Part shown: piece by piece, positions 13,054-43,315 of the stretch
How the letters are laid out: the number at the start of each line of letters is the position of its first letter
Numbering within the stretch: the first letter of the stretch is position 1
From: Owenia fusiformis
Lineage: Eukaryota; Annelida; Polychaeta; Sabellida; Oweniidae
NCBI GenBank assembly: GCA_903813345.2
Contig: CAIIXF020000006.1
Location: 40,622,848 to 40,686,847, forward strand
Direction: 5' to 3'
DNA length: 64,000 nucleotides
Position numbers and translations under genes: made by a program
The notes under the pieces: model-generated
Told to the model about the DNA's origin: nothing
Database searches by the model: none
What the model saw: only the letters and a program-made list of their open reading frames with translations

Positions 13054-13531
13054 GTGGAGCATATCTGTAAATATGTGAAAACATTGAGAGAGTTCCAACG
13101 ACATGCAGATATAAGAGTCTCACAGCAGCACCAACAGCTAGGTATCTAAATCACTATCATTATTATCGTACATACATTTCTTCATGAAAATCACAGATCT
13201 TTCAAAGATTATGGAGAAAATTGGGGTCTCCTCAAAAATTTTGCAATACTCCGGGTTTTAGACGTTCAGCTTTATATTTTTTAAAAGATTGGACTAATAT
13301 AGTCCTAAATATACCCACAGAGTTCATGTAGTTCATATGTCAAAATTTTAATACTGGATTTTTGAACAAGATTTTCCTCTTGGTATATATATTAGCAATA
13401 TTGCGCAGTTCATAATGTGTTTAATGATTTATTCAGGTGCTTTGAGTACAGCAGTCCAAGGGTCAGTGATGGAGGTTGATCCACGTGATGATATTCGGGG
13501 AATCCTTATGGGACCTAGTGACAATAATTAG
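13054..13531 (+). CDS. Last two coding exons of an unidentified gene
   Basis: Exon 13054-13141 has a clean acceptor (acttgcag) and a gtatct donor and ends in phase 1. Exon 13437-13531 has an attcag acceptor and completes the codon, ending in TAG at 13529-13531. Joined, they code for 59 C-terminal residues: VEHICKYVKTLREFQRHAD continuing IRVSQQHQQLGALSTAVQGS, then an acidic tail ending GPSDNN. The first part looks like a short amphipathic helix. I do not recognise the family. The upstream part was not found in the window. Bases coding for the last ~16 residues and the stop are the seed of the large 72-bp array that follows. Confidence 0.6.
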
Positions 13532-15510
13532 ATATCTGTGGAGTAGACCGAACTAGGTGATGACATTCGGAGAATCCTTATGGGACCTAGTGACAATATT
13601 TAGATATCTGTGGAGTAGACCGAACTAGGTGATGACATTCGGAGAATCCTTATGGGACCTAGTGACAATATTTAGATATCTGTGGAGTAGACCGAACTAG
13701 GTGATGACATTCGGACCTAGTGACAATATTTAGATATCTGTGGAGTAGACCGAACTAGGTGATGACATTCGGAGAATCCTTTTGGGACCTAGTGACAATA
13801 TTTAGATATTTGTGGAGTAGACTTATCTAGGTGATGCACATTCGGAGAATCCTTATGGGACCTAGTGACAATATTTAGATATCTGTGGAGTAGACTAAAC
13901 TAGGTGATGACATTCGGAGAATCCTTATGGGACCTAGTGACAATATTTAGATATCTGTGGAGTAGACCGAACTAGGTGATGACATTCGGGGAATCCTTAT
14001 GGGACCTAGTGACAATATTTAGATATCTGTCGAGTAGACTAAACTAGGTGATGACATTCGGAGAATCCTTATGGGACCTAGTGACAATATTTAGATATCT
14101 GTGGAGTAGACCGAACTAGGTGATGACATTCGGGGAATCCTTACTGGACCTAGTGACAATATATAGATATCTGTGGAGTAGACTTATCTAGGTGATGACA
14201 TTCGGGGAATCCTTATGGGACCTAGTGACAATATTTAGATATCTGTGGAGTAGACTAGGTGATGACATTTGGAGAATCCTTATGGGACCTAGTGACAATA
14301 TTTAGATATCTTTGAGTAAACCGAACTAGGTGATGACATTTAGAGAATCCTTATGGGACCTAGTGACAATATTTAGATATCTGTGGAGTAGACTAAACTA
14401 GGTGATGACATTCAGAGAATCCTTATGGGACCTAGTGACAATATTTAGATATCTGTGGAGTAGACCAAACTAGGTGGTGACATTCGGAGAATCCTTATGG
14501 GACCTAGTGACAATATTTTGATATTTGTGGAGTAGACAGAACTAGGTGATGACATTCGGGGAATCCTTATGGGACCTAGTGACAATATTTTGATATTTGT
14601 GGAGTAGACAGAACTAGGTGATGATATTTTGGGAATCCTTATGGGACCTAGTGACAATATTTAGATATCTGTGGAGTAGACCGAACTAGGTGATGACATT
14701 CGGGGAATCCTTACTGGACCTAGTGACAATATTTAGATATCTGTGGAGTAGGCTAAACTAGGTGATGACATTCGGAGAATCCTTATGGGACCTAGTGACA
14801 ATATTTAGATATCTGTGGAGTAGACTAATCTAGGTGGTGACATTCGGGGAATCCTTATGGGACCTAGTGACAATATTTAGATATCTGTGGAGTAGACCGA
14901 ACTAGGTGATGACATTTGGAGAATCCTTATGGGACCTAGTGACAATATTTAGATATCTGTGGAGTAGACTAAACTAGGTGATGACATTCGGAGAATCCTT
15001 ATGGGACCTAGTGACAATATTTAGATATCTGTGGAGTAGACTAATCTAGGTGGTGACATTCGGGGAATCCTTATGGGACCTAGTGACAATATTTAGATAT
15101 CTGTGGAGTAGACTAATCTAGGTGATGACATTCGGGGAATCCTTATGGGACCTAGTGACAATATTTAGATATCTGTGGAGTAGACCGAACTAGGTGATGA
15201 CATTCGGGGAATCCTTATGGGACCTAGTGATAATATTTAGATATCTGTGGAGTAGACCGAACTAGGTGATGACATTCGGGGAATCCTTATGGGACCTAGT
15301 GACAATATTTAGATATCTGTGGAGTAGACCGAACTAGGTGATGACATTTGGAGAATCCTTATGGGACCTAGTGACAATATTTAGATATCTGTGGAGTAGA
15401 CCAAACTAGGTGATGACATTCGGAGAATCCTTTTGGGACCTAGTGACAATATTTAGATATTTGTGGAGTAGACCGAACTAGGTGATGACATTTGGAGAAT
15501 TCTTATGCAG
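13465..15510. repeat. 72-bp minisatellite (about 28 units) seeded from a terminal coding exon
   Basis: A unit of 72 bp (GGACCTAGTGACAATATTTA..., through GATGACATTCGGAGAATCC) is repeated from about 13480 to 15507 with roughly 28 copies. One copy, near 13704, is shortened by about 20 bp. The first unit overlaps the coding end and stop codon of the plus-strand gene at 13437-13531. All later units carry a copy of that coding end, followed by a stop. The array would therefore lie in the 3' UTR or just downstream. Confidence 0.9.
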
Positions 15511-16974
15511 TGTTCTCAGTAAGTTTGTCCAAGATTGCATCCCTGGGACGTAACGATTTTCAAAAAATGTGTCCCCCTCAAAAAACTGCGTCCCTTGAAA
15601 AAATGTTCCCGGGAATTCAAAGTCATGCTTTTACACTAACCGAAGTAAAATTGATGAAATTTTGTATCGCTTTTGCTATTTATCGGTCTAAATCAGTGTT
15701 CTGGTGAGTCTAGTATGTCATTGAATGATACAGATACCATCACTTGTGAGGTATAACTTATATTCAACCATTAGAAACACATTTTCTTTGCGTATTTCGA
15801 AGCAATTAGCTACTGATTTTGCTTTAGTTTAGGGGCGATCTGTGCGAGGTTCAATTTTTTGGTTCAGTTTCTTGCGCATGCACATTCTTAAATAATGATC
15901 TTGTGATCGCACTTGACCAATAGAAAATGGTTTAAATCAGGTCTTGAGCTAGGGGCCAATCGTAAGACTCGTACTAATTACTGCTCGGATATCGAGTATT
16001 GGATAACTATTTGTCCTATCACATGCCTCGTACTATTTCGATCAGAAATCAACTTCCGGGAAGGAAACTTCAAAAGAAAGTTTTATTTCTTTAAGATATA
16101 GAATTTCCTTCAATTATTTAGTGGATTCACAAAGTGATTTCCGAAATTCAAATTGCGTCCCAAAAACGTAATTATTTTTTTAATTTGCGTCCATCCAATC
16201 TTGATTTACGTCCTCTCCATTGAAGAACGCCTTTATTGAAATCACTGTAAAGGGTAAGGCGGCCATTTTTGAATTTTTATCTAAAAAGTGTTCTTCAACT
16301 GATTATTGTTTGGCATTCAGGATGAAAAAATTATATAGGATTGCCCATTGGTGGGGACATGTTGTACACTTTTGTGTTCTTGTGGGACTTATGTAGACAT
16401 CTGTATAAAAAGTCTAAGTGATGAACATCTAGTAAATATGTATATTATGTTGTATGTAGATATCTTCTTATGGACAACATTTGTAATTGTTAACATATTG
16501 TAGACTGAAACATGTATAATTGAACACCTGTCTAATTTGAACATCTTTCGATGAGAATACTTTTTTCAGTCCAGTTTTTCAGTATTTAGTCTGCCATAGA
16601 TTTCTATGTTCAAAGCACGGATAGTGGGAAGTCCTCCATCTAGGAGGTATATATACACCAGGTAATGCTACTAAAAATTAAAAAGATATGAAAAAATATG
16701 GTCACCTGTCCTCTAGATTCAATTTTTGAATGAATCGTAGCATAATGTACAGATTATTTGATATCATGCTATTCTTGAAACATTTATACGCAAAAATAAC
16801 TGGGTCGCCTCACCTCTTATGCCTATATGTGTTCAGTAATCATCAATTCTCGTGAGTAAAATTTCTCCAGGCCATTTAAAGGTCCGCTCAGTAAATTGAC
16901 AATTTCTACTGCGCATGTGTCATAAAAACCCCGCAAACATTTTTGGGAACACTATTGCGCTTTCTACCTTTTTT

Positions 16975-17231
16975 CCGGCATTTTTGGCATCATAAAGTAA
17001 TTCTCGAAGAAGAGTTGTCTTAGCAGTTCCTGCTTAACCTACAATGCAAACATTATGACCAGCGGCAACTAAATCCTTGACATTTTCCCGTGGTAAATTC
17101 ACAAACTGAGCCATGTTTCCAGGTACCGTTGTGCACATGCGCACCTTTGCGTGATTTGCTTTATTCTCGCGAGATAAGGCGCTCCGTTCCCTTAAATTTT
17201 TATTTTGAACAACCATTATGATTTGGTGCAT
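16975..17231 (-). pseudogene. PIF1/Helitron-like helicase fragment, broken in the Walker A motif
   Basis: A 65-aa minus-strand frame (ATG at 17229-17231) ends VKDLVAAGHNVCIVG and then a stop. Reading on through the stop gives AGTAKTTLLRELLYDAKNA. Together they resemble the P-loop start of a PIF1/Helitron-type helicase (GHNV-x-x-x-G-x-AGTGKT-x-LL). A stop replaces one residue and the lysine-preceding glycine is alanine, so it is dead. No further helicase motifs are visible nearby, so this is a short remnant of a mobile element or gene. Confidence 0.45.
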
Positions 17232-17523
17232 TATCTGACCAATAAAGCAGATTTGGAGGTATGAATATTTTTTTTTTTCTGTTTAGTGTTTTCTACAGGC
17301 CCTATGTGTCTCAGGGTATTTGTTTAACGAAAACTAGACAAATAATTTATTTTAAAAATACATATTTTTTATTTTGGATGGAAGCTGCGTAACCTGAGAA
17401 ATAATATAAGTAATATATATGGAGGACTTCCCATAACCGTGGTTCAAAGACCTTGAAATGTTAACATCGTCCACTGCAAACACTTTTGGTCAATCCCAGT
17501 GGTGTTCAGATTAAAATATGTTT

Positions 17524-17877
17524 CAGACTTGCCAACCTAAAATGAAAACTTAGCGGGAGATTTTTCCAAAATTTGGTAGTTTTTACGGGTGTTATTTTAA
17601 GAAGTGCGCTAGTTTTTGCAGTAGATTTCTTATAATTACCAGTAACTTTTGCAGTTGATTCAGAAAAAACTGAAGTTTTATACATGAATCTTTATCATTA
17701 AGATATGGGAGATTTCAGCAGAAAATATGGAAGATTTTACAAATTACGGGTGATTTTAAGAGAAATGCAGGGCAGGAGTTTACGGGAGAAAACAGTACGG
17801 GAGATTTGTTATTTTTTACGGAAAAACAACATTTTTACGGCAGATTTCCATAAAAAAACAGGAGGTTGGCAAGTCTG
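17524..17877. mobile_element. Short non-autonomous element with 15-bp inverted ends
   Basis: CAGACTTGCCAACCT at 17524-17538 is exactly inverted at 17863-17877. The inside is full of GGGAGATTT/TTTACGG-like motifs and codes for nothing. Related sequence (ctgccaacctaaattg...) recurs at about 21580-22000. Confidence 0.6.
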
Positions 17878-18769
17878 ATTGTATATATGACCAAAAGCAT
17901 TATGGGACTCTTGATGAGTAACATGTGTTCTTAATACATGCAGCGATGTAATTGTCCAGGTATTGTGTCTAGGATAATTTTTGGGTCTACTCGAGTGTAA
18001 AGACAATCCCCTTTATAAGTTTGGCAACTGGAAGTTCCCCTTTGGATCATTTATTTATCATATACAAGTAAGCCTGCTTATTTTTGGTGATTTAAAACAA
18101 TCATTAACATTTTCAAACTATTGTAAGGAACAATATTAAGCTCTGATATCAAATGAGAACTTTAGGTTTCCAAACTTATGAAGGGGAGTGTAACTTTGAT
18201 CAACTCAATGTATCAACGGTTTACTTATTACTCATCTTTACAAAAGTAAGTTTATTTGATCATCTTGAAATAAAGATTGCTAGAGCCTAGTTAAACCCGA
18301 TACCACGGCTTTCATTTATTATTATTCTGAATGTTATTGTTGCCGTGATTGGGTTTAACTTCCATGCTATGCTTTTATTGGTTGCAAATTCTCACTATCA
18401 GTTATCAATTAAACGCGCATGAAATTCCATGCGTTGCCATAGGCCACCATTAAATTTTTTGCATCAAGGGCCGAATAGGCTCGGACGTTAAACCTAGGCT
18501 GGGCCACAAGATATGTCAGTTAAGAAATAAGGCCCAGACTAGGTTTAACTTGTTGAACTAGGATTGGGGGTGAAAAAATCAATTGTAAAATTATATAGCG
18601 AAAGTGTAGTTACATCATATTGTCAATGTATAGTTTGATCATGTATTGAACAATGAACATATGTCTTTTACATCAAAATATCTCAGTTCAGTTACCACAT
18701 CTACTTACACTATAATCCTAAACAAACATTTTTCCTTGTTATCGAATGTATATACACAGTTATGTATTC

Positions 18770-18775
18770 TTTATT
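18770..18775 (-). promoter_or_regulatory. Poly(A) signal AATAAA of DPM2
   Basis: AATAAA on the minus strand, 58 nt beyond the DPM2 stop codon (18833-18835). Confidence 0.6.
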
Positions 18776-18832
18776 TACAATAATATTTACAATAAAGCAA
18801 TTGTATATAATGTCTAATTGTTGTTGTTTATA

Positions 18833-21800
18833 TCAGCTGCTCTTTTCTTTTGGTTTCTTTGATTTATTTGTCATGTATAGCACAAACGCACCTGGAAATA
18901 GAAATAAGCAGTCACTTAGTTATGCACTGGGGGATGGATATAGGGTTTATCTCCTTTAAGGACCACGCAACAAATCAATGCCCTATATTCCCTGCTATTA
19001 TTTCCTTCTATCCCACTTATGTGATTGTGATGCCCTTGAACTTTCTTGACTTGGACTATTGGTCAGAAATACTAAACACGGCTTGCAGCATGATCCTGCA
19101 TGTATCCCCATTGCCTTTGTGTGATTCTGCATGTATCCCGATTGCCTTTGTGTGATCATGCATGTATCCCCATTGCCTTTGTGTGATCCTGCATGTATCC
19201 CCATTGCCTATGTCACACCAGCGATAGCATGTGAAGAGATAGAGGAGGGAGTGTTACAGGCTCTACTCTTGGTGAAAGCATTTAAAACACATATTGAAAT
19301 AAAATATACACTGAATTGTGTGTTATGAAATATATTTACATGATGGCTTTTATATATCACCAGTTTGAAACTTTTCCAATAATTGCCTTCAAAAATTTGC
19401 AATAATATGGACCTCTTTTAATTCAGTATTGAAAATATAATAAATGTTATTCATTGCTGCAAACATGATAGTAATTCTGACACCTTGCCATTATTTTGCT
19501 AAATGCTTAGTGAGAAATTGAAAATTATATCTAAAACCAATTGTTTTATAATGAAGTATTAAATACCTATGAATGCAAGTAGGGTGACACCAGCTAACAG
19601 TGGTAAAGTGACTGAGTATATGGATGTATTATAATGAAGTATAAAATACCTATGAATGCAAGTAGGGTGACACCAGCTAATAGTGGTAAAGTGACTTGAG
19701 TATACGGATGTATTATAATGAAGTATTAAATACCTATGAATGCAAGTAGGGTGACACCAGCTAATAGTGGTAAAGTGACTTGAGTACATGGATGTATTAT
19801 TATGAAGTATAAAATACCTATGAATGCAAGTAGGGTGACACCAGCTAATAGTGGTAAAGTGACTTGAGTATATGGATGTATTAAAATGAAGTATGAAATA
19901 CCTATGAATGCAAGTAGGGTGACGCCAGCTAACAGTGGTAAGGTGACTGAGTATATGGATGTATTATAATAAAGTATTAAATACCTATGAATGCAAGTAG
20001 GGTGACACCAGCTAATAGTGGTAAAGTGACTGAGTATATGGATGTATTATAATGAAGTATTAAATACCCATGAATGCAAGTAGGGTGACACCAGCTTATA
20101 GTGGTAAAGTGACTGAGTATATGGATGTATTATAATGAAGTATGAAATACCCATGAATGCAAGTAAGGTGACACCAGCTAATAGTGGTAAAGTGACTTGA
20201 GTATATGGATGTATTAAAATGAAGTATAAAATACCTATGAATGCAAGTAGGGTGACACCAGCTAATAGTGGTAAAGTGACTTGAGTATATGGATGTATTA
20301 AAATGAAGTATAACATACCTATGAATGCAAGTAGGGTGACACCAACTAATAGTGGTAAAGTGACTTGAGTATATGGATGTATTAAAATGAAGTATGAAAT
20401 ACCTATGAATGCAAGTAGGGTGACGCCAGCTAACAGTGGTAAAGTGACTGAGTATATGGATGTATTATAATGAAGTATAAAATACCTATGAATGCAAGTA
20501 GGGCGACACCAGCTAATAGTGGTAAAGTGACAGCATACATTCTTGGCAGAAAGTATTGATGCACTATGTGATCTGCATCCACAAATGGCTGGAAAATAAG
20601 AAAAATAGATCAAACAAATAATCTGTTTCAGATTTAACCTAATTTTTCCAACAATATTTTGTCATTTGAATACAAAAGGTTAATCTTTACCAATTTTGAA
20701 AAATTGCCCAGTATAGAAATTACGTTTTTGACCATTTCACAAAACAATGGAACAAATAGACCATTTATGCAATATGCCAGAATAATGACCTAGATGGTGT
20801 AGTAGGCAACTATTGCACTGGCAAATCCAATCATTGCATAACACAGTTATAATTGACTGACATGTAGATCTTACCAGAACGATGACCCAGATGGTGTAGT
20901 AGGCAAATATTGCACCAGCAAATCCCATCATGGCCATTCCAACAGTTTGGTCTAGTCCTGCCACCTAACAAATATATATAAACATATCACATACGTTACA
21001 GAGGGTGTTTGATCAGATATTTTAGAACTTTAAAGTATTCAGGAGGACTACTAGAATTGTATTGGGTCCTCATAAGTTTTGAGGCCATCAGCTATGTAAC
21101 TACTTATGAGTGCGATTTGATTGGCTTGTGAAGCAATGGCCCTTGTATCTGATTTGATAGTTGGGATCTGAGAAACTGAAATGGTTAAGCTTAAAAAACC
21201 TGTGGCATGCTGTCATGCCTGGTACCAGGAACTGAGATGACAGGGATAAATTGAGGTGACTATTAAGATTAACAGAGACCGAGATGACAGTCTTTTAATC
21301 TAAAATGATGTTGCTTAAAATGTATGTGACAGGTACAGTAGAAACCGAGATTTAGATGGCGGGTCCTTTTTTTGAGATGACAATTACTGTAAAGGTACAA
21401 AGAAAAAAATGAAATTACAGGTACAAGAGACTAAAAAATGACAGTCTAAATTTGAGATGACAGGTGATTTGACATGGTAATGTGCACCAGAAATGAAGTT
21501 TTGAGATTGCCAGAAGATAATTTGGATGACAGCAGGAGCCAAACAACCTCTCTGATCTGGCAGAATTATATCTATAGACCTGCCAACCTAAATTGAAATT
21601 GAGTTAGATTTTTTCATATTCCGGTAGTTTCCTGGTATTTTTAAAAAAAAATATGGTAGTTTTTGCGTTAGATTTTGAAAAAATGTTAGTTTAAGTGGTA
21701 GATTTTATAGATAGAACGGTAGTTTTTGTGCAAGGTTTTTTTTAAAAAAGGGGGTTCTCTCCATTACTTAGAGTTATCTTGAAAGTATGGTTATATGATA

Positions 21801-23330
21801 CTACAATGATTTAAAATATTTATTGAAGGTAAGAGTAGATGGTAAATATTACATTGTGACTGTACAGATTGATGATTTATATAGTGTTCATTTGGATTTG
21901 CTACTCCGTGGAGTTGCCATTTTCTAGTTTTGGGGTAGATTTAAAAAAAACTGTAGTTCATGCAGTAGATTTTGATTTACAGTGGTAGTCGCTACTACAG
22001 AGCCCTATGTACAGTCTCTGCTGTAGTGGCTAGCCCTTGAATCGGAAGAGAGTCTGACTTGCGAGCGAAGGGTCCTGCGTTCGATTCCCGTATGGGGCAT
22101 TGAATTTAGCGTACTCCCTTTCATGTCTAGTATCTGGCTCGTTACACCACAGCTCCCCAGACAGACATGCCCAGGGGTCGTTACAGTGGTTTCAGACTTT
22201 GAAGGAGGTCCTAGGTTGGATTCCCTCACTCACTTTCATATCTGGTTCGTTACACTACAGCTACCCTAACGAACGTGCCCCCAAGATACTATAGGTACGA
22301 AAAATTTCGAACGGAATGCCAGACATATACATAATTCGCGTGAAAAGTCCGAACAAAATGCGTACATTTTTTCCGGCGTTCGTATTTTTGCTGTGTAGAC
22401 GATCTTTTTTAGAAATTTTTCTTCAGAAATATTTTTGCTTGACAATTACCAGGTAAAATGCGTATTTGCGTGACATTTTCTGTCACGCAAAAATAACTGG
22501 CGTGACTTCAAATTCTTCAGCAAATGCGTGACAAATACGCAAATTGCGGGACAGTTGACAGGCCTGCCAACATGCCAAGGTTCGTTACAATTTTTTCCCT
22601 GGGCGATAACATAGATCCCGGCCAGATTCTTTTGTAGTAGGATCAGTAGCTCAAAAATAATTCCTCAAGATGAGACACCTCTGAAAATTTCAAATTTTAA
22701 AATGACGATTGTGCAGCCATTTCTGAAAAATATGAGACAAATCATACCTCATTCGAAGCGTCTCGTTATTCTTTAACTTTTTTATCACCAATGACCGTTA
22801 TTCAAGCAATAATGCGTTGATAAGAGGCCAAAACAGTGATATTTTATCGCCGGACTCTTGTCTGTCCAAATCTGAATGGTGCTCCCGTGGTTCCAGAAAT
22901 GTGACGTCATCAGTTCAATGATATTTGGACACACAAGAGTCCGGATCTCGTGAAAAATATTCGCCGTATTAAAAGTCAAGTAACTGCATCCATAAGTTAT
23001 TTACTCGAACCTAACAAGTAGAAATAGAAAGATGAAGATCTCAGCTATAAAATGAGTGCAAAATCTGTCATGGGGAAGCAGGTACCATTTTGTATAAGGA
23101 ACAATTTTGAAAGGTGGTCATATTCTTTTTGAATTTTTCCAATTTAGTGTCGTATCTTGTGAATTATTCTTTGAGCCTATGAGATCCTACTACAAAACGA
23201 TCTGGCCAATATCTGTGGGCGATAATAGGGCATTTTAATTGAACATCAATATTCTTTAACACTTAAAGGTTATCTCCCCGAAGACGTACTGCTAAACTCT
23301 TAAATAATGCTCAATAAAGAAGCTCACCAT
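18833..23330 (-). CDS. DPM2: Dolichol-phosphate mannosyltransferase subunit 2
   Basis: Four coding exons: 23328-23330 (only the ATG), 20875-20964, 20486-20588 and 18833-18891. Phases are 0, 0 and 1 and all junctions are GT-AG. The joined protein is 84 aa, exactly the human DPM2 length. Landmarks match: GLDQTVG near the N terminus, a first membrane segment ending YYTIWVIVL, then PFVDADHIVHQYFLPRMYAV, a second membrane segment (TLPLLAGVALLAFIGAFVLY) and a lysine-rich cytosolic tail (KSKKPKEKSS). DPM2 is the small ER-membrane subunit that stabilises the DPM1/DPM3 dolichol-phosphate-mannose synthase and also associates with GPI-GlcNAc transferase. The single-codon first exon is inferred from an ATG directly followed by gtgagc at the right place upstream; that part is less certain. 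The gene is head to head with GPR107. Confidence 0.9.
19085..19205. repeat. 31-bp repeat, about 4 copies
   Basis: Units of TGATCCTGCATGTATCCCCA and following bases, lying inside DPM2 intron 3. No exon sequence is included. Confidence 0.75.
19555..20530. repeat. 83/84-bp array of the DPM2 exon-3 end and its splice donor
   Basis: Twelve copies of GAATGCAAGTAGGGTGAC start at 19571, 19654, 19738, 19822, 19906, 19989, 20072, 20155, 20239, 20323, 20407 and 20490, a steady 83-84 bp period. The copy at 20490 is the true end of exon 3; the other 11 lie downstream in intron 3. On the minus strand each unit carries about 44 nt of exon (SLPLLAGV-type coding) plus the donor CATAG followed by gtattt. The 188-aa and 76-aa frames over this array are repeat artefacts. 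Confidence 0.93.
20765..20840 (-). pseudogene. Degenerate duplicate of the DPM2 exon-2 end
   Basis: About 70 bp resembling 20875-20950 (GATGG TGTAGTAGGCAA block), i.e. the 3' half of DPM2 exon 2 and its edge, copied once into intron 2. The position matching the donor has lost its GT, so it is a dead copy. Confidence 0.65.
20965..23327. other. DPM2 intron 1
   Basis: Holds about 21580-22000 of TAGATTTT/GGTAGTTT low-complexity sequence related to the element at 17524, and the tRNA-derived SINE at 22020-22265. The rest shows nothing recognisable. Confidence 0.5.
22020..22265 (+). mobile_element. tRNA-derived SINE copy
   Basis: The head has A-box-like (TGGCTAGCCCTTGAATCGG) and B-box-like (GTTCGATTCCC) RNA polymerase III motifs. 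Its tail (TTGAATTTAGCGTACTCCCT...) is shared with the copy at 24655. A second, weaker B-box-like module (GTTGGATTCCC) follows near 22215. Not a functional tRNA gene. Confidence 0.65.
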
Positions 23331-23641
23331 TTTTCCAACTCGCAGGGTTGAGATTTTGTTATTTATCACTGATGATGTAAAATTTGTTTTGCTTTCGTGG
23401 CGAAATTACAGAAAACGACGAGATGTCACAAATCTTTTTGAAATTTTATCTTTTTGTTTCGTCTCTGTAAGCTGTACCTTTTATCTTGAGAGAATAATAG
23501 TTTCGCTCTTTGTTTTACATATTTTATACTTTTGTGTAAATAATCTGTATATCACGCAGCACTGTGTCTATTAATCTAGACTACAAAATATTACATTTAA
23601 ATATTCGTCGTGAATTGTCGTGACATCACTTCCTGGACAAA
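23331..23641. promoter_or_regulatory. Shared bidirectional promoter region of DPM2 and GPR107
   Basis: 311 bp separate the inferred DPM2 ATG (minus strand) from the GPR107 ATG (plus strand). Head-to-head spacing this short normally means one bidirectional promoter. I see no TATA box at a convincing distance on either side, as is common for housekeeping gene pairs. Confidence 0.6.
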
Positions 23642-41155
<17,514 letters not shown>

Positions 41156-42383
41156 CAACTTTAAGATGTCAAATTACATTAGATTGGGTATTATTTATAG
41201 ATCCACAGTGGATGAGTGACATGATGTTGAGCAAGTGTATAGTATGAAGTCACTTAGCAAAACTGCAGTCAATTTTCACATTTTATTTGTTCTGAGCTGT
41301 GAACTAATTCGGACTGCTGTTGGAAGAGAATTTACTACATTCGGGTCGAGATACTATATTTTAAGATGGCCAGAATGGCAAGTTTAAGATTTTAGCCAGT
41401 AACTCATTCTGTTTGGATTACCTTAATACAATTTTGAAAATTCTTGACATGCTTCAACTCGTCCAGGTCTTTCATATATACATCTAAATTATAGCTATGC
41501 ATGACATAGTAAAACATATTTAATTTCTTGATATCACGTAGACTGGTTTTAAAAATTAGCTAGTCCTAGGGGATCGCATACATATAGAGATTTTACTAAA
41601 AGTGCTGATGAGCAGCGGAGTAAGATGACCTGCACTGTTTCAACAAAGTCTTTTTGGAATTTCAATACAAAGTCAATATAAAGTGTAAAGATATTCTATG
41701 GACATCCTATATTTCTGTATGAAAGTATATGTGTTTGTGATGGCATGCATGTCCTGGTTCACCTCATTATCCAAAAATATTGAAATGATTGGCTGAATTT
41801 GGATAACCCTTTATATTGAATCACGCCTCTCAGTTCAACATGATTTTGTTTATGTTTGTTCTTCTTAAATATGATTTTGCTCAAATATCATTTAAATGAT
41901 ACATTTACAATCATTAGGCAAAATAACCAATCGCATGATTGTGTCATTAGGTCCTGGTTTTGTAATTCTTTCACGATAAACAGCTACATGGACATAATGG
42001 CCATGGATGGGAAAAAGATTTCCTTATATTTCAATGAGAATTACTTGAGAAGAAAAACAGGGAATATCCCAGAATTCAGAAGTGCACATCTCATCGCAAG
42101 GGAGGTTCATCTTTTCATAGAAATTAAAATATCAAAGAATTCTGGGTTATTTCTTCTTATGAAATCAGATTGAAATCCAGGTGTACAAAGGAAGTCAACC
42201 ATAATGCTTTTGGTTGAGAAATGTAATTTTTGTATCAAGTCTTATGTATTATACCAGTCCAATTCACAGTAGAAAAATAGTATGAAAAATACTTGGCTTG
42301 TCTGTGCATTATACTGTAATAATCTACGCAATTTGATTTATTACAACCCCATCTAATTGAAGGCCCATGGTATATATTATAAT

Positions 42384-42737
42384 CCCATCGAACGAAGTTT
42401 GAAGGGATATACTGATAACGCCTCTGTCAGTCTGTTGTCCAGGTAATAACTCAAATATCAATTGCCCAAAATTGATTATATTTTATACTCCATACTTCAT
42501 GTGAGAACAAGCTCTTATATTAAAAATGGCTGTCGGTTTCAAAATCTTATGTGTGAATACTTATTACACTTGTTTATATTTGCGCTGTTACTATAAATGA
42601 AGTAGAGCGATTTTGTTGATATTTCATATGTGAATACTTAGAATATGACACTATGACAATATGACACTAATGACAATTTGGCTAATAGGTGGCCATTATT
42701 TCAAACATCCATTATTATGAATGTTTGTTCGATGGGA
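42384..42737. mobile_element. Possible inverted-repeat element
   Basis: CCCATCGAACGAA at the left and its near-inverse TTGTTCGATGGG at the right enclose about 350 bp of non-coding sequence. Only about 12 bp of each end is clear, so this is tentative. Confidence 0.4.
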
Positions 42738-43315
42738 TGGTATTTGCTATGTCCTGGCGTTACTGTATTATACAAAGTGTAAATGTTGTACATATTAACT
42801 TTCAATAATTATCATGTAAAGTAATTATAAGAATTATGTTGGGTTCTTAACTTGCAGCCAAGGAAGTAAATGGCAAGGCATGTTTCAATCATGTAATCAT
42901 TCAATTATATTTAATTGTTCCTTAATAATTAAACAAATTGTTCAATATCTATCAAACAAATCAAGAACTAATTTCCTGAGCAAAACTAATAAAAGACTAA
43001 TCCACCCCTCCCTCTAAAAGATTAGACCAAAACCGTCCCTTAGAGGTATAGCACTTTTGCCAATTAATGCAGTGGAATATCCCTGTTCCCTTTTATGTTG
43101 GTGAAGCTGATCACAAATTTAGATATCACATAGGACCTTCTGGCTTGTGAGAAGTTTGGTGAATAGTTGGACTGTCTAGTAATAACTGCAATGAAATATA
43201 AAAACATTGTTCATATAAAGAAAAATATTTACTGGTATAATTACAGTTTAGGTTACAGAAATTATAAAAAGGTTGATTTGTTAATCAATAAATAATGTAT
43301 CAAGGAGCAAAAGTC

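Larger units (their letters stand above)
15508..18769. other. Intergenic interval with transposon debris
   Basis: No intact gene seen. About 15515-16250 has scattered GCGTCCC-like motifs. A helicase-like pseudogene fragment and a short inverted-repeat element are listed separately. About 18287-18361 forms an imperfect stem (AGTTAAACCC against GGGTTTAACT). The rest is plain AT-rich sequence. Confidence 0.4.

Noticed and set aside
17034-17231. Small intact helicase-like gene
   Set aside because: Stops inside the Walker A motif and lacks later helicase motifs.
20047-20613. 188-aa minus-strand frame
   Set aside because: Read-through of the DPM2 exon-3 array; only 20486-20588 is exon.
22025-22100. 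tRNA gene
   Set aside because: A- and B-box motifs are present but it does not fold to a proper cloverleaf by eye and has a SINE tail shared with another copy.
41856-42173. 105-aa plus-strand frame after GPR107
   Set aside because: No splice, homology or composition support; probably chance in the 3' UTR or intergenic region.
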